In this document: positions 1 through 5,538 of the stretch, piece after piece | How positions within the stretch are numbered: position 1 is the stretch's first letter | Layout: the number at the start of each line of letters is the position of its first letter | Source of the DNA: Amylibacter sp. | GTDB taxonomy: Bacteria; Pseudomonadota; Alphaproteobacteria; Rhodobacterales; Rhodobacteraceae | Length of the DNA: 7,143 nt | Assembly: GCA_030625465.1 (NCBI GenBank) | Contig: DAOUQS010000099.1 | Location: 1 to 7,143 of the forward strand | Reading direction: 5' to 3' | Notes under the pieces: model-generated | Database searches by the model: none | Told to the model about the DNA's origin: nothing | The model's input: the letters and a program-made list of their open reading frames with translations, nothing else | Program-made: the position numbers and the translations under genes

Positions 1-393
1 AAACACATGGAATATTTCTATTTCCACAACTGCCTTTATGAAGGTGTGTGGAAAGATAATAAACGCCGCTGGACGGAACAAATACCGACATGGGATGTGC
101 TGCGGACTTATGGCAAAGACTATAAATGTATCTTTGTCGGCGACGCCAGCATGTCCCCATATGAGGTGGCTTATGTGGGTGGGGCCAATGAACATAATAA
201 TGCGGAAGCCGGGCAGACATGGCTGGCACGCGCGCGCGAACAATGGCCTGACAATGTCTGGATCAATCCGGCGCGACAGGATCATTGGGACTATACCCAG
301 TCCATCGAAATGATCCGCCATGTGTTTGATGGCCGTATGCACCCGATGACCCTTAAGGGGATTGAGGCGGCGATGAAAGAGCTGGGCAGGTAG
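1..393 (+). CDS. VWA/CoxE-type domain protein, C-terminal end (5' partial)
   Basis: The reading frame is open from the first base, so the gene starts upstream of the window; the ATG at 7 is only an internal Met. The visible 130 residues begin with a hydrophobic/aromatic strand (EYFYFHNCLYEGVWKD), followed by a second strand with IFVGDASMSPYEV, a Gly-rich turn, a Trp-rich stretch (VWINPARQDHW), and a final helix (YTQSIEMIRHVF...RMHPMTLKGIEAAMKELGR). This pattern is the C-terminal half of the von Willebrand A fold in CoxE-like proteins of alphaproteobacteria, as I remember the family; they are about 390 residues long. The MIDAS metal-binding motif of the domain would lie upstream and cannot be checked. 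CoxE-type VWA proteins often pair with a MoxR-type AAA ATPase, but no partner is visible here. The exact function is unknown. The gene ends 3 bp from the stop of the convergent hydrolase gene. Confidence 0.8.
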   Translation, partial: KHMEYFYFHNCLYEGVWKDNKRRWTEQIPTWDVLRTYGKDYKCIFVGDASMSPYEVAYVGGANEHNNAEAGQTWLARAREQWPDNVWINPARQDHWDYTQSIEMIRHVFDGRMHPMTLKGIEAAMKELGR

Positions 394-396
394 CCG

Positions 397-1188
397 CTAC
401 AGTTGCATCATACGCCTTGCCTGATCCAACCAAGGTTTTCCGTCGGGATCATTGCCGTTGATGAACAGATCAATCTGGGGATTATGGCCCCGGGTATCGG
501 TGACAATCACTTTAAGTGGCGCGGATGTGGTTGCAACGCGGTGTGCTGTGAACGTGGTATTTTTCGGCGATATAACCCTGTCAGTACATCCGTGGAATAG
601 TAGTGACGGGACGCCGTTCGCGGCCAATCGCCAAGGCTGGACCATGGCGGCACACAGACCGATAACGGCATCGGGGCGGCTTAGGCCCTGCCAGACGCCA
701 CGCGGCGGAAAGGCCAATGACAGTGCCGCAATGCCGCCTGCTGAAACGCCAAGCACCAAAAGCGGCCCGGTTTTGCCGGCAAGTGGTCCGTCTTTGTCGC
801 GCAGGAAAAAAACCGCATCAGACAAATCCTCTAGGGCGGCATAAAGGCGCGGGCCGCAAAATTGCGGGTTTATCGGCATGCCGACACGGGCTGTCCGTGC
901 TTGTGCGGCTTCGATTGCGGGTCGGTTATCTTGGGGAAAAGCGGTAATATCTGTTTTCAGGCGGTAATCGACCGAGGCCACAAGCACCCCTTCGGCGCAT
1001 AGCTTTTCGGCCAGATGCCGTGCCACTATATCCTTTCGGTTACCCTTTTTGAAACCGCCGCCATGCGCGTATAGCAATGTGGCCCTGATTTTCTTTTTGG
1101 GACGGAAAATGTCCATTTTCAGGCCGGTTCCATCGGCCGTGGTTTTATAGACTGTATCGGGTTCTATTTCAAAGGGCTTGGCTGGCAT
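397..1188 (-). CDS. alpha/beta-hydrolase, HSL/BD-FAE-like esterase
   Basis: This is a 263-residue alpha/beta-hydrolase, probably a cytoplasmic carboxylesterase; no signal peptide is seen. The oxyanion-hole motif HGGG is at residues 42-45, followed by a VASVDYRL strand and AFPQD, as in the hormone-sensitive-lipase and bacterial feruloyl-esterase-like groups. The nucleophile elbow is GVSAGG with Ser149 as the likely nucleophile; HSL enzymes more often have Asp where Val148 stands. The likely rest of the triad is Asp203 (HGCTDRVISP) and His235 (TRGHNPQID), in the right order and spacing. The length is slightly short but complete for the fold. The ATG at 1186-1188 is the first start and has only a weak ribosome site (a CAGGA some 20 bases upstream). 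It is divergent from the M48 peptidase gene and convergent with the VWA gene. The substrate cannot be inferred. Confidence 0.85.
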   Translation of the reverse strand: MPAKPFEIEPDTVYKTTADGTGLKMDIFRPKKKIRATLLYAHGGGFKKGNRKDIVARHLAEKLCAEGVLVASVDYRLKTDITAFPQDNRPAIEAAQARTARVGMPINPQFCGPRLYAALEDLSDAVFFLRDKDGPLAGKTGPLLVLGVSAGGIAALSLAFPPRGVWQGLSRPDAVIGLCAAMVQPWRLAANGVPSLLFHGCTDRVISPKNTTFTAHRVATTSAPLKVIVTDTRGHNPQIDLFINGNDPDGKPWLDQARRMMQL

Positions 1189-1316
1189 TATGATCCGAAA
1201 AAATTATTCCTGAGGGCACATAATACCCTATAGAGTGTGTTTTGAAAGAATTTTCATTCGAAAAGAATTTCAGTAATACGATTGCCATTATGCGGCCTGA
1301 TGCCCATATTCCATCC
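1189..1316. other. divergent intergenic/leader region, hydrolase and M48 genes
   Basis: This AT-rich stretch separates two divergent genes and should hold both promoters. On the minus strand TATTAT resembles a -10 box, but its -35 match is poor. On the plus strand CATAAT at 1219-1224 also resembles a -10 box, again without a good -35. A 9-bp direct repeat (AAAGAATTT at 1245-1253 and 1262-1270) lies in the part that becomes coding only if the upstream TTG start of the peptidase is used. No promoter can be assigned firmly. Confidence 0.3.
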
Positions 1317-2003
1317 ATGCTGAAACTTGCTCCCATTCTTATTGCCCTTGTTTACGGGATCATCATGTACCGTTTTTCGGCTTGGCGCACGCGTGGGGAA
1401 CTGGATGCCAAATCAACACCGCTACAGGATGCAGGCTTGCAGCATATTATGGACCAGATGGCGGGCGCACTGGATCTGGACCAGATCAAGGTTTTTATCT
1501 ATGAAATAGAGCCTGTAAACGGGCTGGCGGCCCCCGACGGGCGGATATTCATTACACGCGGATTTATGAACAAGTTCAAAGCTGGCGATGTGACCGCGGA
1601 CGAGCTGGCAAGTGTTATTGCCCATGAACTGGGGCACGTGGCTTTGGGGCATTCGCGCCGCCGGATGATTGATTTTTCAGGGCAAAATGCCATTCGTGTG
1701 GCGTTGGGCATGGTTTTGGGGCGGATCATACCGGGTGTCGGGGCGTATCTTGCCAATATGCTGGCAACCATGGTGGGCGCGCACCTGTCACGCAGTGATG
1801 AATACGAGGCCGATGCCTATGCCGCCGCCCTGTTGACCAAAGCCGGTATCGGCACGCAGGCGCAAAAAAGCCTATTTTTGAAGTTAGAGGCCCTGACGGG
1901 GGCTTCGGGACAACCGCTGGCCTGGTTGATGAGCCATCCGAAAACACATTTACGGATCGCGGCCATTGAAAAACTTGAAAACCGCTGGTCGGCGAAATCC
2001 TGA
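1317..2003 (+). CDS. M48 family zinc metallopeptidase, membrane-anchored
   Basis: This is a 228-residue M48 (Ste24/HtpX/BepA superfamily) peptidase when started at ATG 1317. An N-terminal hydrophobic segment (residues about 2-18, LKLAPILIALVYGIIMY) is a likely membrane anchor or uncleaved signal. The zinc site is HELGH at 103-107 (His103, Glu104 catalytic, His107), with Glu162 in SRSDEYEAD as the third ligand. The C-terminal SHPKTHLRIAAIE (206-218) is the usual HPxxxxR-type M48 element. NGLAAPDGRIFITRG (68-82) precedes the catalytic helix, as in family members that trim misfolded or surplus envelope proteins. The frame is open further upstream, giving alternative starts at ATG 1290 and TTG 1242. 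I chose 1317 because the homologues I recall begin at this MLKL...MYRF segment, but none of the three has a convincing ribosome site. The BLUF gene follows 64 bp downstream on the same strand. Confidence 0.87.
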   Translation: MLKLAPILIALVYGIIMYRFSAWRTRGELDAKSTPLQDAGLQHIMDQMAGALDLDQIKVFIYEIEPVNGLAAPDGRIFITRGFMNKFKAGDVTADELASVIAHELGHVALGHSRRRMIDFSGQNAIRVALGMVLGRIIPGVGAYLANMLATMVGAHLSRSDEYEADAYAAALLTKAGIGTQAQKSLFLKLEALTGASGQPLAWLMSHPKTHLRIAAIEKLENRWSAKS

Positions 2004-2067
2004 TTTTCATAATATTTTAAACATTAGGGATTAAAGCGGGTTTTAGTTTGATGAAAGCCTGCCACCT

Positions 2068-2577
2068 ATGTTTGTACAAATCACCTATGACAGCCGCGCC
2101 TGTGCCCGCATTACCGATCGGGATATTGAGAAAATCACCGCATGTTCATTGTCGAAAAACATCGCAAATGACCTGACCGGTTTTCTGTACCATGATGATC
2201 AGCGGTTTTTGCACATTCTGGAAGGGCCGACAGAACAGGTTTCGGATGCAATGGAACGCATAACCGGTAACCCTATGCATCATTCACTGAAAGTGCGTTT
2301 GATGAACCGTGGTCGTGAACGTAGTTTTCCCGACTGGCCCTTTGGCACATTGGCCGCGACTGACCCTGAATTGCGCAGGATTATCAGAAATATGGGGTTT
2401 CGCGATGTGTTTGATGCCAATGTACTGGATGTCATTAAAATCATTAAACGCGTTGCCGGGCGCAAATATCGCATGATGACCAGTTTGGAAAAACAAAGCC
2501 TGACGGATGCCCGCAGGATCATAAGACCGAAAATACCATTGGGGGTAACCGAAGATATATTAGACTTCCGTCGTTAA
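2068..2577 (+). CDS. short BLUF-domain protein with substituted active-site Gln
   Basis: This 169-residue protein has a BLUF (blue-light sensing using FAD) domain at about residues 1-95, followed by a helical tail of about 75 residues with no output domain, as in stand-alone short BLUF proteins. Conserved marks are the flavin-site Tyr7 (QITYDSRA), Asn31 (KNIANDLTGFL), the FLxxLEG strand, and RSFPDWPFG with Trp90. The signature FLQ(V/I)LEG reads FLHILEG here, so His49 (codon CAC at 2212-2214) replaces the Gln whose hydrogen-bond switch drives the BLUF photocycle. Phe92 stands where a Met is usual. The domain may still bind flavin, but normal photochemistry is doubtful. The start is set by the domain beginning at MFVQITY; the ribosome site is weak. 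The last 18 bp overlap the 3' end of the convergent PIN gene. The partner and output are unknown. Confidence 0.87.
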   Translation: MFVQITYDSRACARITDRDIEKITACSLSKNIANDLTGFLYHDDQRFLHILEGPTEQVSDAMERITGNPMHHSLKVRLMNRGRERSFPDWPFGTLAATDPELRRIIRNMGFRDVFDANVLDVIKIIKRVAGRKYRMMTSLEKQSLTDARRIIRPKIPLGVTEDILDFRR

Positions 2578-3102
2578 AAATTTCCCAAGTCTGGGTAATC
2601 GCGTGCGTTTCAATAGTTTGCGGATGTCTTTGGGTTCGCCTGAATGCTGTTCTGCGGCCTGTTGTATATCACGCGCAACACGCTTCATTTCAGACGGGTT
2701 TTCCCGGGCAAACTCCACCAGAAAACTGTCGGGGTCACGGCGGATTATACCATGGCTTGATAATATGCGCGTGGGGAAGTCCTTTAGGTTCAGTGTCATG
2801 ATCACATCTGCATTGCCATGAATGGCTGAAGCCAGAACATGAATGTCATTTTCATCAGGAAGCCACAGCCCGTCCGGGTTGCCGGCGGCAATTTCTGCAT
2901 TTGGCCAGCTGGCGCGAATTAGGGCTATTTCCACACCGGCAATCTGTGCCTGCTGCACACTGTGTTTTGCCGCGGCGCGGCGCCATTCCTCTAGGATGCG
3001 CGCCGACCAAAGCGGTTCAAAGGCACCTATTTTGGCAGCCCGCAGCAGGGTTTCGCGCATAATTGTCGGGTATAAAACACAGGCATCCAGAAGGATACGC
3101 AT
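2560..3102 (-). CDS. PIN-domain protein (RSP_2648-like)
   Basis: This 180-residue protein has a PIN-type nuclease fold in residues 1-120 and a charged C-terminal extension (121-180, basic at RKLLKRTRLPRLGK). The acidic metal-binding residues appear to be Asp6 (MRILLDACVLYP), Glu38 or Glu39 (ARILEEWRR), Asp86 (DENDIHVLA) and Asp108 (TLNLKDFP), so the active site looks complete. PIN domains cleave single-stranded RNA with Mg2+/Mn2+. Toxin PIN proteins (VapC) are usually about 130 residues with a small antitoxin gene beside them. This one is longer and has none: it lies 6 bp behind an RNA methyltransferase gene on the same strand. The pair matches what I recall as the RSP_2647/RSP_2648 families of Rhodobacteraceae. 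The start is ATG at 3100-3102, probably translated by coupling. A role in RNA processing is inferred, not shown. Confidence 0.85.
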   Translation of the reverse strand: MRILLDACVLYPTIMRETLLRAAKIGAFEPLWSARILEEWRRAAAKHSVQQAQIAGVEIALIRASWPNAEIAAGNPDGLWLPDENDIHVLASAIHGNADVIMTLNLKDFPTRILSSHGIIRRDPDSFLVEFARENPSEMKRVARDIQQAAEQHSGEPKDIRKLLKRTRLPRLGKFLTTEV

Positions 3103-3108
3103 CCCGCA

Positions 3109-4305
3109 CTAATCCAATCTGAAGAATACAGACTTCAGATACGCACTTTCGCCAAGGTTTGCATGTGTCGGATGATCCGCCCCTGCAAAACCGGTGTGAA
3201 GGATTTGCGCCGAACGGCCGGATTTACCGATACCGGTTAAGCACGCATCGCGAAAGCCTTGTAAATCAATCGCGTGGGAACATGAACACAAGCCCAGATA
3301 CCCCCCCGGTGAAACCAGTTGGCTGCCCAGACGCGCAACGCGTTCGTAGGCCCGCAACCCTGCGGACATAGCCACTTTGTTCGGGGCAAAAGCGGGCGGA
3401 TCGCAAATCACAAAGTCGTATTTTTCACCAGCGTCAATCAGTTCTTTCATCTTGTCGAAAGCATCACCGCGCAAGGTTTCAAACCTGTCGGCGACCCCCA
3501 TTGCATCAGCACCTTGTTGCGCCAGACCAAGTGCCGGCTCAGATCCATCCAGTGCTGTCGCCTGAATGGCACCGTGGGCAAGGCAGGTCAGTGAAAAGCC
3601 GCCAACATGGGAAAATACGTCCAGCACCCGCAGGCCTTTGGCAAGCTTGGCGGCAAAGGCGTGATTGGGACGTTGGTCAAAAAACAGTCCGGTTTTCTGG
3701 CCGCCCTGAATGTCGGCCATAAATGTCGCCCCGTTCATTTGAACAGGGATTGCCCCGTCAATACTGCCGGTCAAAATCTTGTTTTCGTTGTCCAGACCTT
3801 CCAGCTTTCGTGCGCGTCCCAACGCGTTTTTATAAACTGTTGTAAGGCCCAGATCCCCGGTCAGGATTGCGGTGAAATCGTCCAGCATGTTTTCGGCCCA
3901 AAATGCATTGGGCTGGATCACGGCTGTGTCACCGAAACGGTCGATAATGACGCCGGGCAAACCATCGGCCTCGGCGTGGACCAAGCGGTAGAAAGGTGCG
4001 TCAAACAAACGGGCGCGCAGGGATAAAGCGGTCTCCAGCTTTGTGCGCAGCCAATCGCGGTCAATGCATTGCCCTTCGGTTCTGTCCATAAAGCGCGCGG
4101 CTATCTTGGAATTTGCATTGAACGTGCAAACCCCCAGAAATATGCCCGCATTATCTGTCAGGTTTACAAAATTCCCTGCAGATATCTTTTTGGTGCGCCG
4201 GTCCATGACCAGCTCATTTGAATAGACCCAAGGAAACCCGAACCGGAATTTTTGCGGTGAGGTTTTGGGAAGAAGGCGGATTGTGGGGTAGGGTTCATGT
4301 GTCAT
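3109..4305 (-). CDS. class I SAM-dependent RNA methyltransferase, RlmI-like (RSP_2647-like)
   Basis: This 398-residue protein has the architecture of the RlmI family of 23S rRNA m5C methyltransferases. An N-terminal PUA RNA-binding domain (about residues 8-75) contains FRFGFPWVYSNEL and SAGNFVNLTD. A central linker domain includes LVHAEADGLPGVIIDRFGD (108-126) and GGQKTGLFFDQR (201-212). The C-terminal Rossmann domain has the SAM-binding motif I LDVFSHVGGFSL (228-239), the acidic residue of motif II at LDGSEPAL (252-259), motif IV CDPPAFA (301-307), and GLCSCSH (338-344), whose cysteines are where the catalytic Cys of m5C enzymes sits. Family members methylate rRNA in the cytoplasm with S-adenosylmethionine. 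The exact target base is not deducible. The ATG at 4303-4305 directly follows a GGGGA run, an unusually tight ribosome-site spacing. The PIN gene follows after 6 bp, indicating one transcript. Confidence 0.88.
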   Translation of the reverse strand: MTHEPYPTIRLLPKTSPQKFRFGFPWVYSNELVMDRRTKKISAGNFVNLTDNAGIFLGVCTFNANSKIAARFMDRTEGQCIDRDWLRTKLETALSLRARLFDAPFYRLVHAEADGLPGVIIDRFGDTAVIQPNAFWAENMLDDFTAILTGDLGLTTVYKNALGRARKLEGLDNENKILTGSIDGAIPVQMNGATFMADIQGGQKTGLFFDQRPNHAFAAKLAKGLRVLDVFSHVGGFSLTCLAHGAIQATALDGSEPALGLAQQGADAMGVADRFETLRGDAFDKMKELIDAGEKYDFVICDPPAFAPNKVAMSAGLRAYERVARLGSQLVSPGGYLGLCSCSHAIDLQGFRDACLTGIGKSGRSAQILHTGFAGADHPTHANLGESAYLKSVFFRLD

Positions 4306-4379
4306 TCCCCGCTAGTAACGGGTTTCATGGCCGACGAAAAGCCAGAAAACAACACTAAACGGGTTGATACGGGGTTTTC
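4306..4379. other. intergenic region with three ACGGGTT-like direct repeats
   Basis: This 74-bp gap between the lipoprotein and methyltransferase genes carries ACGGGTT at 4318-4324 and 4359-4365, and ACGGGGTT at 4369-4376. No hairpin with a U-tract is seen on the minus strand after the lipoprotein stop, so read-through into the methyltransferase gene is possible. No convincing promoter was found. Confidence 0.4.
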
Positions 4380-4997
4380 TTAGCTATCGCCGCCTTTGGA
4401 CATTTCCAAATACATCAGATTTTCGATATGTTTTGTGATGCGCACCTTTTGTGTTTCGCCATGTGCCATCGCGGTTATGGCGCGCGTGCCGCCATAGGCT
4501 TTCAGTGATGCGTTGATGGTTTTGGCCTCGGCAAGGGGAATGCCGGTTTTTGCATCGCGCAGGACATAATCAAAGTTGATGTTGTGGCGACCGCCTACGG
4601 AATAACGGGTTTTCTCGGTTAGGGCGTGAAACATGTTCAAGCGCACTTCCATCGTGACAGGCTGGCCGTCGGGCACTTTTGAAACGCCTTTGACAATGGC
4701 ATCTATCAAGATGTCCTGAACCTGAACCTTGCGATCCCCAAGCGGGTCTTCGCGCCAGACGATATCGACCAGCGGAAGATATACATTGGCCTCTGAGACG
4801 GTCAGCTCATCGGGGATTATCACGGTTAACTGCGTCACCAGATATCCGGATTGAATTTCGTGTACGGCACCCGGAGCGGATTGAATGACGTTTTTGCTGG
4901 CGACATTTTGCGTTGTTGCGCAAGCGGTAACAGACAAGGCAAGCGCCATGCGTGCGATGTACTTGACCAGATTTGTTCTTAAGCTCTTGTGTTTCAT
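4380..4997 (-). CDS. predicted lipoprotein, DUF6778-like
   Basis: This 205-residue protein starts with a basic N-region (MKHKSLRTNLVKYIAR), a hydrophobic core (MALALSV) and a lipobox VTAC with Cys26, so it is predicted to be exported and lipid-anchored. The mature part contains a beta-rich segment with TVIIPDELTVSEANVYLPLVDIVWREDPLGDRKVQV, then FHALTEKTRYSVGGRHNINFDYVLRDAKTG, and ends with GETQKVRITKHIENLMYLEM. These motifs match what I recall of the DUF6778 family of roseobacters, which has no assigned function. The frame is open to a TTG at 5013-5015, but the ATG at 4995-4997 has a good ribosome site (AGGG, 6-base spacing) and gives a proper signal peptide, so I start there. The region upstream holds a candidate promoter and inverted repeats. 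Confidence 0.82.
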   Translation of the reverse strand: MKHKSLRTNLVKYIARMALALSVTACATTQNVASKNVIQSAPGAVHEIQSGYLVTQLTVIIPDELTVSEANVYLPLVDIVWREDPLGDRKVQVQDILIDAIVKGVSKVPDGQPVTMEVRLNMFHALTEKTRYSVGGRHNINFDYVLRDAKTGIPLAEAKTINASLKAYGGTRAITAMAHGETQKVRITKHIENLMYLEMSKGGDS

Positions 4998-5003
4998 TTT
5001 TTG

Positions 5004-5009
5004 CCCTAC
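5004..5009 (-). promoter_or_regulatory. ribosome-binding site for the lipoprotein gene
   Basis: GTAGGG on the minus strand lies 6 bases before the ATG at 4995-4997. It supports that ATG over the in-frame TTG at 5013-5015, which would place this motif inside the coding region. Confidence 0.6.
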
Positions 5010-5059
5010 CCACAATTAGAATGTGATTTTCAAGATAATTTGAAGTATAAATGTGTTTA

Positions 5060-5087
5060 ATTTTAGGGGTGAGAGGGTATTTTCCAA
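5060..5087 (-). promoter_or_regulatory. candidate sigma70-type promoter of the lipoprotein gene
   Basis: On the minus strand TTGGAA (5082-5087, four of six matches to TTGACA) is separated by 16 bp from TAAAAT (5060-5065, five of six matches to TATAAT). Transcription would begin near 5053 and leave a leader of roughly 55 bases before the ATG. The surroundings are AT-rich, so chance matches are likely and the call is tentative. Confidence 0.35.
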
Positions 5088-5131
5088 GGTTATTTTATGA
5101 ATATAACATGCTGGAAACATGGTGAAATTAC

Positions 5132-5180
5132 GCCTTATCACGATGAATAAGGCATGATTGACAAAGTCCAGACGTGATAA
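5132..5180. repeat. nested inverted repeats between the 59-residue and lipoprotein genes
   Basis: GCCTTAT (5132-5138) and ATAAGGC (5147-5153) form a perfect 7-bp inverted repeat. Pairing TCA/TGA inside it extends the hairpin to nine pairs with one bulged A. TTATCACG (5135-5142) also has a perfect 8-bp inverted partner CGTGATAA at 5173-5180. The two pairings share one arm and exclude each other. There is no clear U-tract on either strand, so this is not a textbook terminator; an operator or a switching RNA structure is possible. Confidence 0.45.
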
Positions 5181-5225
5181 AACCGCAGCTTTCGCCACGG
5201 TCTATCGCGTTCGGGATTGAATTAT

Positions 5226-5405
5226 TTAGTGTGCTGCGCGTGCTGAAAAGCCAACGGACAGGCTTTTTACCCATGTGCTTACCCATGTGCGGAAATTGCG
5301 TCCGAATTCGGCCATAGCTTCGGCCCGCATTTTACGTGCGTTTGCTTCGATGGCTGCAATATCGACAATTTGATTGTTGATTGTAATTTTACCTACGGTA
5401 GTCAT
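5226..5405 (-). CDS. 59-residue helical protein of unknown function (possibly RSP_7527-like)
   Basis: This is a small gene whose start is fixed by a strong ribosome site (AGGAG, 7-base spacing) before ATG 5403-5405. The frame is open further upstream, but those Met codons lack such a site. The product has a short beta-like start (TTVGKITINNQIV), a long helix with regular Ala, Glu and Arg (IAAIEANARKMRAEAMAEFGRNFRTWV), and a basic C-terminus. It has no signal peptide and no Cys. The IEANARKMRAEAM helix resembles a family of short Rhodobacteraceae proteins that I recall as RSP_7527, but this assignment is uncertain. Residues TWVS and TWVK come from an exact 12-bp tandem duplication. The gene lies 133 bp behind soxG on the same strand, with repeated TATGCG half-sites between them. 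Confidence 0.7.
   Translation of the reverse strand: MTTVGKITINNQIVDIAAIEANARKMRAEAMAEFGRNFRTWVSTWVKSLSVGFSARAAH
5267..5290. repeat. perfect 12-bp tandem duplication inside the 59-residue gene
   Basis: TTACCCATGTGC occurs twice in direct succession (5267-5278 and 5279-5290) with no mismatch. As 12 is a multiple of three, the reading frame is kept and the protein gains one four-residue unit, reading TWVS-TWVK near its C-terminus. Lack of divergence suggests a recent slippage event. Confidence 0.9.
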
Positions 5406-5412
5406 TGGAATG

Positions 5413-5417
5413 CTCCT
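5413..5417 (-). promoter_or_regulatory. ribosome-binding site for the 59-residue gene
   Basis: AGGAG on the minus strand lies 7 bases before ATG 5403-5405. It is among the strongest ribosome sites in the window and decides this start over upstream in-frame Met codons. Confidence 0.75.
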
Positions 5418-5482
5418 GTTCATGTCGCGCTTTACATAGGCAGCAAAGTGAACCGGTACATCAGTCAATACTACAATTCCGG

Positions 5483-5520
5483 TATGCGCCTGACGCATAT
5501 CTAGTTGGAAAAGCTATGCG
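5483..5520. repeat. three TATGCG half-sites downstream of soxG
   Basis: TATGCG (5483-5488), its inverse CGCATA (5494-5499) and another TATGCG (5515-5520) are all perfect. Centres are 11 and 21 bp apart, about one and two helical turns. The first two form a hairpin with a 5-base loop; the second and third can pair across 15 bases. The cluster lies just behind soxG and ahead of the 59-residue gene, where an operator or a transcript-end structure would fit. There is no U-tract after the hairpin. Confidence 0.5.
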
Positions 5521-5538
5521 CAGTCGTTTGGCTGATTC

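Noticed and set aside
1245..1270. AAAGAATTT direct repeat with 17-bp period as an operator
   Set aside because: It is a low-complexity AT-rich match with no dyad symmetry.
2051..2164. Short upstream open frame (ATG 2051) overlapping the BLUF gene start
   Set aside because: It is in another frame with no ribosome site and looks like chance.
2560..3102. PIN gene as a VapC toxin of a toxin-antitoxin pair
   Set aside because: The protein is longer than typical VapC, and no small antitoxin gene precedes or follows it; the adjacent gene is a full-length RNA methyltransferase.
4308..4322. CCCG/CGGG inverted repeat just upstream of the methyltransferase start
   Set aside because: It is only a 4-bp stem with a 7-base loop, expected by chance.
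5132..5153. Hairpin as a Rho-independent terminator
   Set aside because: The stem is AT-containing with a bulge and is not followed by a U-run on either strand.
5016..5198. 60-codon minus-strand open frame between the lipoprotein and 59-residue genes
   Set aside because: It is AT-rich, lacks a ribosome site, matches no family I know, and contains the inverted repeats and the candidate promoter.
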